Source of the DNA: Monomorium pharaonis
Lineage: Eukaryota; Arthropoda; Insecta; Hymenoptera; Formicidae
DNA: 64,000 nt
Direction of reading: 5' to 3'
NCBI RefSeq assembly: GCF_013373865.1
Contig: NC_050472.1
Location: 18,436,136 to 18,500,135 of the forward strand
The notes under the pieces were generated by a model. It was not told where the DNA came from. It ran no database searches and worked only from the letters and a program-made list of their open reading frames with translations. Every line of letters begins with the position of its first letter. Position 1 is the stretch's first letter. Below, in pieces: positions 56,146 to 64,000 of the stretch. The translations under genes were made by a program, and so were the position numbers.

Positions 56146-57719
56146 CAATGTTCTGTTCACTGTTCGCTATATTCTTTTTCAATTTTTGTCTCCGCGTTTA
56201 CGCTGTTGATGGGCAGTATTTTGTCTAGCGGGTGCCTGCGGCATCATCAGCGTGAATTCACGTCAAATCGTCCACGCCGTCGTTCGGCATTTGGCATTGG
56301 GTACGACATGGAAGACGATTTTGCATAATGGAACGTCAAAGAACGAAGGCATACCGGCGCCTCTGTGCATCAGTAACGCATGATCGACTGCCTAACATGC
56401 TGTAAACACATTTTCAGAGACGGTCAGAACACGTTGCACCCGCGCCATTCCGTTTATCTGCTTACAGTGTCGACGCGAGGCCTCCGTATTAGCATATTTT
56501 GTACGGCCGCGTGAGCGTCTCAACCTTTATGGATTAAAGGGGATAACTTTTAATACTTTGATTGTCATCGTGATAAAAATAGATTGCAAAACTACAAGGT
56601 TGGAATATGAAACAAAACATCTAGACTAAATAAAGTTTACTTAATTTATTTTATTTTTTTTAAACTTTTATAAATATATAGAGAAAGTTTTTAAAACTTT
56701 TTATAAAACAATTATTATTAAAACTCTTATATAAATAAAGTTTTTAAAAGATGGGTTGCAATAACGTCATTTTTTAGGTCAAATATAATTTGAAATTATG
56801 GGATATTGTAGCCCATGATATGGTAAATTCACTTCTAGGAGGATTTTTGGATCCGGCATTATCTATTCGAGTAATGGGGATCTTTAATTTCACGATTTAC
56901 ATGAGATTTCAATTATCGACGATATATATTATATATATGTCTATTGTTTTTGAACATGCTCAGTGAGGCCCGCAAAACATTTTTTAAAACTGTATTAGGA
57001 TATAATATTGATAACACTATTGTTAAGACTTAGCTTCAATACTTTCAAAGTTCTAAGCTGTAAAGTAATTTGATATGAAGTAATTAGTTGCTTGTGTCGT
57101 TCCCAAGAAGTCAACTTCCAGGATCTAAGAATTCAAGACTAAAATAAATTTGATAAATGATATATTTATTTACCATACAATTAGAAAATATTAATTTTTT
57201 GCATTTTAAAGTAAGAAAAATGTTACAAAATAAAATATAAAATAACAGACTCTTTCAATATTAAAGCTGGTTTTAAAATACTAATTTTTTCTAATCTACA
57301 TAGCCTGTTCAATCGACTGGGAAATCGACTAGGAGAATTCAGCTTTGTTCCGGATTAGTCTCACTTTCTTATATGTTTCTTTTTTTCACAATTATATCTT
57401 ACAATGGCGTACATTAATGTTACGTCTAAAAAGTAATTCTAAAAATAAGCAAAAAATTGGTTGTTTTCTGGACCTTGAATTTAGAGCTAAATTGTATGCT
57501 AAATGAAAGTTTATAATGAAATATTATTCTCAGAAAAATGTCAAGTTGAGTCCCTTCTCAAGTTCGAGAAATGGAGGGTCAAACATGAGGTAAAAGGAAA
57601 GTTGAAAAACGAGTTTCAGCAGACTCAAGTAGAAAGTGTATCCATTTCGAGTCGGAGATAAAAATATAGTAGACTTTCCAAACTAAAAACAAGTAGGACT
57701 AGATAACAATGAACCGTTA
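56146..57719. other. no gene; GC-richer block at 56160-56530
   Basis: The block directly outside the hAT element is balanced in composition and not seen elsewhere in the window, so possibly unique host DNA. No ORF of note. The rest is A/T-rich. Confidence 0.5.
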
Positions 57720-57803
57720 GGCCTGGTCTACAATAGCTGGAGTAAGCATAGAGTAAGAAGTAAGAGTAAGGTAATTTCCTTCTGCGCTGTGATAGACCGA
57801 GCG
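57720..57803. mobile_element. 84-bp Harbinger-type MITE
   Basis: GGCCTGGTCTACAATAGC and, inverted, CGCTCGGTCTATCACAGC, flanked by TTA on both sides. Confidence 0.65.
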
Positions 57804-58377
57804 TTAAGAAAAGCAGGGGATAAACTTCCGAAAAGGTGAAACCTCCGATCGCGCTAAAATTTTAACCAAAGCTTACCTTTAATTAGAGAAGAAAGTCCTT
57901 AAAAGGATTTTTGCCGACAAAGCTTTGTTTGCCCTTTATCACTTACTAAAGTTGCAAACATTTTTACTGTATATCTCTGAAAGTATTGGTTTTAGATATA
58001 AAAGTTTCAAATAAAAAATGAAGCTCATAACAAGCTCTACAAAAAAGGTTATATACATTTTTTACGTAAACCTATTATTTTGGCTATCATTGCTCCAGCG
58101 TAGGGCGCAAAATTTGGAGGATGACTACGGGCAATTGGCGAGGCAACTTTTTCAAAATTACGATTAATTTTTTCAAAATTAAACTTAATCAAAAATTATT
58201 TTAGAAGTACAATGACACAAAAGCGATTATCTGATTTAGCACTTTATTAATCAAAAGTGAAATAGCTAACGATTTTGATTAAAAAGATGTTACAGAAATA
58301 TTCGCAAACGTTAAAACCAGAAATAACAATCTTTTAATTGTTTTTCTTATTTTAAAAAATTTCTATTATTTTCATTA
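57804..58377. other. no gene
   Basis: A/T-rich with one short balanced block at about 58080-58140. Nothing supported. Confidence 0.55.
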
Positions 58378-58381
58378 TTTC

Positions 58382-58950
58382 TGTTGTACCCCTTATTGGA
58401 AGTACGTTAGGGATCGCTGCCAGAGATCTTGCGAGGAGGGTATTTAGTCACTACACACCACTCTTAGTGTTGAGCACTTTTATTATAATGTCTGTTTTTA
58501 CAGTATGCGGTTAGATCGCGACCCCGCAAGGCAGAGTGTCGCGTCTATGAGTGCACTGTCCACGACCCCGCAAAGCAGAGTGTCGTGGTTGTATTTATTA
58601 CAATGTTTTGTGTCGGCGATACACGACTCCACAAAGCAGAGTGTCGTGTGTTATCTTGGATTGTCGACTTCTGATTGACCCGTCCCTCACTTTCTTTTGG
58701 CGGTTTATATACCTGTAAATTCGATAGTCCGATCGAGAGAAGGGGAGGATTGCGTGAGGGCGTAAATCGATCAGTATTCCAAAATCTTGCTTAGACAGCA
58801 AGTGCTGTCTAAGGAGCATTGCGCTAATTGTCGAGCGGATTGCGCGGAACCTCTCACAATGCGCTCGATGTTGACTGCTACAGCTGACCGACTTACGTCA
58901 TCGGTGCTACTGACACCTTTCTTATTGGTATGAGTGTGTCACTCATAACA
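58382..58950 (-). repeat. solo LTR, probably of a Gypsy- or BEL-type element
   Basis: 569 bases with TGTT...AACA ends, flanked by TTTC (58378-58381, 58951-58954). Minus strand has a TATA box GTATATAAACCGCC (about 58699-58712), then an AATAAA signal (about 58594-58599), which sets the orientation. Three near-copies of a 27-base quasi-palindrome (GACACTCTGC... GGGGTCG) lie in the R/U5 part. No internal retroviral genes alongside. Confidence 0.75.
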
Positions 58951-58954
58951 TTTC

Positions 58955-61447
58955 TATTATTTGTTTGTATATTTTCTTTTAATACTTATTTTTTACGAAC
59001 TGTGTGTATTACTTAAAAATATAATATAAAATATATCAATATCTTATGTTAATGTAAAAGCAAGAAAAAATTATATATAGTTTTAAAAATATAAGAATTA
59101 TTAAAAAATATAAAAATATACAAAATTGCAAAAACTTATAAAAATAAAAAGACGGAACCATTTCCTGCTTCGTTGTGATTCTGTTGATAATGTTAAAAAC
59201 AGGATCTTTTTAACTTTTGTTTTGTTTTGTAGTTTTGTACTGGGGTGCGTGAGCGATTTCAACATAGGGGCGCATAAGTGAGTCGTAACGGCACCGCATC
59301 ATAAACATAACTATAATTCACAAACATATATCACAGATATAACAAATGCATCACAGATATAGAAAGTCCTATACTTTAACCTCCTCGAAATAGATATACC
59401 TTTTACTTTAGTCTGTTGTCACTCATTTTCCAAACCTTTTTTTCCTTTATTTTAATCACCCATTTTTCAAAATTGAGGAGTGGAATCAACTTGAAATTTT
59501 TCTAGGAGTACTATTTCATCAAAAACTTGTATTTAGCACACAATTTGGTTCGAAATTTAAGGTTCCGCCGAAAACAGGCAATTTTTGGAGTTATTCTTTT
59601 ATTATTAAGCATTGAAGATGACTTAAAGAAAAATCCGTTAATTCCTCATGATCCATTTTTTATGTATTAAATTTTAAAAACTCTTTAAAAAAATTAAGCA
59701 GGTTTTTTTATTTAGTTATTAACATTCAATAGATTTTTAAAACTTTATTTGACAAATTCTATTAGTTAAAAAAAAACAAATAATACAAGTTTTTAAGATA
59801 AATACATTAATTATGATATAATAAATAATATAAAAAATGACTGATTCCAAAAATGATCGACGGGACATTTCCGCGTATCTTTACAGATGGCATATCGATT
59901 AAAGCAATTTATGCATTTTCACGCGTGTGCAATATTATACATTATATAAAATACAACTTGTTTTTGGGGTTGTCATTGCGCAAATTATCATGATTACGCA
60001 TTCCGCGTATACGAGGTGCCGACGTATGCAACGTAGGATGGCTAGATCATAGCGTTAGAGCAGATTAAATTATAGTCTATATAGTCTCCTGCCTCGCCAA
60101 ACTCTAAAGCCGCTTCTGCCGCCAAAGCACAATATAGCGTCGGCGGCGAAGATCCCCGGTGTAGCGGATAATTTGGCTGGGATTCGCTACTCTACGATAC
60201 GGCTCTGCTTCTGACATACGACGGTTAATGCGAGTCGCGATTGGTCCTTGATTAAATCTTCCATGCTTTGACGAGTACGATTTCGCTCCTAATTATCTCG
60301 TCAACAGTCACTTCGCGAAAGGAGATCTACAAGTTTATACAGTCGTGCGTTATACAAGACGTGAACGTGTCTCCGACGAGATAGGACCCGTATAGTTTAC
60401 AGTCGCGGTAGCGGCTCTCTAACAATTGTACCCTGAGATCTTTATTGCTAACAGATCCGCAGTGTGCTCTGGGAACTAATTTCAAAGAAATTTACTCTTC
60501 AAGATCGGATAAGACATCGTCTATTTTTCTACAAAATATCTATGATTTTGCGATGTATCACTAGAATCGCAAATTTCTTTTCTTCTTGAATCGTAATGTC
60601 ATATGCAATCGGATTTTTAATTACAGAATTGCATGCGATTTAAATTTTTGTAAATTAATATTTGACAAACACGCTAAGGGTGAAACGATGATGCTTAAAG
60701 CGCTATAAGCGCTGAAATGAAGCCATGTAATAGCCATGTAATATTATAAATAGTAATGACGACGTCTATACTCTTTTAGATATGGAGAGCATTTTTTCTT
60801 ATTTTAGAATTTACCCTCAAACTTATGATAACTATGAAACAATATGGATTTCGAAGATTTTACTATTAATAATTTTAATAAAAATTAGTAATATTTTGTA
60901 AAAGTTTAATTAAACTACTTTTATATATTATATGTTGTATATATTATTTTAAATGTTAAAATATATATTAGTTATATTATAAGAGCGCACAATTCCAAAT
61001 ATAAAAATTGCAGTATGATATATTATATCACATTGCAATTCTCAAAAAAGATTGCAATTGTGGTGCAATTTTTTAAATTACTTATATTTATTTACAAATT
61101 ATAATAATTTTTTTACACATACCCAAAGAGGTTTTTCTTGTAAAGCTTACCATAAAAATTATAGTAAAATCTTGGTACAACTTTGTATTTCGAAGAATTG
61201 TTATATGCGATTTTCTCTGATTTATTAATTGATTAATAACTATCACACGTATATTTAAAAAATTTTAAATGCATTTGGTTGATATTTTTACTCAAATATA
61301 TATAGTTAAATGTCAATTTTTAAATATGTTAAACAGTTTATAATTCCTTATTGTTTTAAATGAAATAAATGTTACATAGCGATAAACATACAATGTTTTA
61401 TACATAAACATGTATAAATTTTACAATAGTGATATTTTTAATCTGAC
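58955..61447. other. no gene; balanced-composition block at 59980-60500
   Basis: Mostly A/T-rich. The block at 59980-60500 is clearly more GC-rich, contains GTCGGCGGCGAAGATC, and is not repeated in the window. It could be a promoter or untranslated exon of a host gene. No ORF supports coding. Confidence 0.4.
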
Positions 61448-61450
61448 TTA

Positions 61451-63599
61451 CAAGGGAACCTCGCGAACTCGAAAATTCTGATTTTAATGAAACTTGGCAT
61501 AAATGTAGAGGGGGTAAATACATGAATTTAGAAATTATAAGTTGGTGCTTATAAACGATTTAAAGGGTTGAAACCACCCTTAAAAAATTTAGAGTTTTTG
61601 CCTTTTCTTAATATATCTCGTAAATTAAACAAAGTATTAAAAAATGTTTCATACAATAGTTTTACGGTATAAATACCTATACTTAACTATGTTATTTATT
61701 TTTTCAAAAAAATTTTTTTCAAAAACAAATTTTTTTTCTTAAAAAAAAATTTTTTGGGGAAAAAATAAATAACATAGTTGAATAGAGGTATTTATGCCGT
61801 AACACTTTTGTATAAAACATTTTTTTTTTTTTTGTTTAGTTTACGAGATATATCGAGAAAACGCAAAAATGCTTCAACTTTGAAGCGTGCTTTCACCCCT
61901 TCAAGCCGTTTTTGAACCAAAATAAAACATTTCTAAATTAATGTATTTACCCCCTCTACATTTATGCTAAGTTTCATTAAAAGAAAATTTTCCGTTTGGT
62001 CTTATAAACAGTTTGAAGGAGTAAAACCACCCTTCCAAGGTTGAGACATTTTTACCTTTTCTCGATATATCTCGTAAACTAAACAAAATATAAAAAAATG
62101 TTTCATACGAAAGTTTTATAGCATAAATACCTCCATTTAACTACGCTGTTTATTTTTCGAAAAAAAAATTTTTTAATTAAAATAAATTTTTAATAAAATT
62201 GACTTTTATGTATTGTATATAGCATTTATAAAGTAATAATACTATCTTATATACTACGTTTTATTTATATTATCTATGTATCTATGTGTGTATTATGTAT
62301 GATATATATTATCTATGTTGTAATACTATACATTTATATTATCTGCATCCCCATCTTTCATTTATAGGCTTTCATTTATTGGTGGAATCTGTATAATTTG
62401 AAATAAAATAATTTACATATTAAGAACATTCGCAACATTTATGTGTAACATTAGGCTTCGCTTAATTAAAAACAATCTAACAGAAAAATCAAGCACACGT
62501 TAGATGTGATACTGATGTGAAAATGACGCGTACCATCATTAATAAAGATATCAAACTTTGATACGTGATTTCCATTTCATATATAATGTATACCGTGACA
62601 TGACAAATATAAAACTTAAATGTGAAATATGTGACGTAGACAGAATGAACACTGTGTGAAATCAACGTGATTACTTTAATATTGCGCAACTGTTAGATGA
62701 AAACTAATACATACAGGGATGCAGATAATATAAACGTATAGTATTACAACATAGATAATATATGACATACATAATATACACATAGATGATATAAATAGAA
62801 CGCAGTATAAGATAGTATAATTACTTTATAAATGCTGTATACATAAAAGTCAATTTTATTAAAAATTTATTTTAACAAAAAAAAAATTTTTTTTGAAAAA
62901 TGAACAGCGTAGTTAAATGAAAATATTTATGCTGTAAAACTTTGGTATAAAACATTTTTTTATATTTTGTTTAGTTTACAAGATATAGCGAGAAAAGGTA
63001 AAAATATCTCAATCTTTGAAGGGTAATTTCACTCCTTCAAATCTTTTATAAACCCAAACGGAAAATTTTCTGATTTTAATGAAACTTGGCACAAATGTAG
63101 AGGGGGTAAATACATTAATTTAGAAATGTTTTGGTTTAAAAACGGTTTGAAAGGGTGAAACCACACTTCAAAGTTGAGACATTTTTGCATTTTCTCGATA
63201 TATCTCGTAAACTAAACAAAATATTAAAAAATGTTTTATACATAAGTTTTACGGCATAAATACCTCTATTTAACTATGCTATTTATTTTTTCTAAAAAAA
63301 TATTTTTTTTAACAAAAAAAAATTTGTTTAAAAAAATTTTTTTTTTTTTAATAAATAGCATAGTTAAATAAAGGTATTTATACTGTAAAACTTTTGTATG
63401 AAACATTTTTTAATACTTTGTTTAGTTTACGAGATATATTGAGAAAAGGCAAAAACTTTAAATTTTTGAAGGGTGGTTTTAACCCTTTAAACCGTTTATA
63501 AGCACCAACTTATAATTTTTAAATTCATGTATTTACCCCTTCTACATTTATGCCAAGTTTCATTAAAATCAGAATTTTCGGGTTCGCGAGGTTCTCTTG
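61451..63599. mobile_element. 2.15-kb hierarchical palindrome, CAAGGG-ended
   Basis: Ends CAAGGGAACCTCGCGAAC and inverted CAAGAGAACCTCGCGAAC, flanked by TTA on both sides. Arms of about 900 bases pair around a roughly 350-base centre (62350-62700). Within each arm a unit of about 280 bases (ATTTTAATGAAACTTGGCA to a poly-A/T tract) is repeated in alternating orientation. Same end type as 6756-7826. No coding sequence. Confidence 0.85.
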
Positions 63600-64000
63600 T
63601 TAGTCATTAATAATAATTTTATACAGCATGATAATTGATTATCGCTTTGTTTGTATTACAAATAGATAATATATAACATATTTACCAATAGAAGGAATAG
63701 CGTGGTATAAGATAGGAGAATTGGGATAAAAAAACAGGTATTTTTTATTTTGGAATAAAAACAGGTTAAAAAAACTACTTTTTAACGGAAAATTTTTTAT
63801 CAAAACATTGAAAAAGAAAGGGAATTTATTTGAATATATTTGTTGTTAGAACATTTATAAATGTTACTTTGGTATTAATTTATTTTTTATATTTATAATT
63901 AGAAATTTAGGTCCAAATGTCTAACTAATGAGTTAATAAATTTTTTTATTATTAAATAAAAGGAATTTTATGGGTCTTTTATAATATTATTTTTTTATAT
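63600..64000. other. no gene
   Basis: A/T-rich sequence to the end of the window. Confidence 0.7.

Overview
The window is an A/T-rich piece of an insect nuclear genome, probably from an ant or another hymenopteran. Evidence: spliced GT-AG transposon genes, a cytochrome P450 pseudogene of CYP9 type, mariner, hAT and copia elements, and a short CCTAA (insect telomere type) run. I see no intact host protein gene. Nearly everything recognisable is a transposable element (TE), mostly non-autonomous and often nested, with simple repeats and low-complexity A/T sequence between.

Layout. 0-2 kb: 3' part of a spliced pogo/Tigger-like transposase pseudogene. 2.2-8.3 kb: inverted-repeat elements, including a TA-flanked element that keeps an intact small PHD-finger ORF (3305-3622), a TTAA-flanked element (5780-6660), and a palindrome whose two arms each carry a tRNA-like sequence (6756-7826). 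8.5-12.1 kb: a repeat-built TA-flanked element holding a CAC-ended element and a deleted Mos1-type mariner. 12.4-15.2 kb: palindromic MITE, hAT MITE, Penelope-like fragment, TTAA element with a Harbinger-type MITE inside. 16.2-19.1 kb: a palindrome built on a 32-bp minisatellite, then the first of three copies of a family ending CCCAGTGAACACA (called A1-A3 here). 19.1-23.2 kb: 5' LTR and broken gag-pol of a Ty1/copia element, cut off by a GC-rich segment with CCTAA repeats. 24.5-25.7 kb: P450 pseudogene. 26-34 kb: small MITEs, perfect hairpins, one possible host exon and an unclassified GC-richer repeat. 34.2-38.3 kb: CTAG-rich palindrome, a CCCAGATAGC element and a spliced Tnp2-like transposase pseudogene. 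38.9-42.2 kb: four TE insertions stacked inside and beside each other. 42.5-49.7 kb: purine/pyrimidine tract, A3, more TTAA elements, one with a 5S rRNA-like segment. 49.9-56.1 kb: a complete-ended hAT element with 8-bp target duplication, a decayed multi-exon transposase gene, and three later insertions. 57.7-64 kb: Harbinger-type MITE, a solo LTR, and a 2.1 kb hierarchical palindrome.

How it fits together: no pathway is encoded. The organising theme is insertion history. Target-site duplications (TA, TTAA, TTA/TAA, TTAT, 8-bp hAT) can be read directly for many elements, and several have an uninterrupted relative elsewhere in the window that serves as an empty-site control. Copies of the same families (A1-A3, two CCCAGCTAGC elements, related TTAA elements, CAAGGG-ended palindromes) recur through the window.
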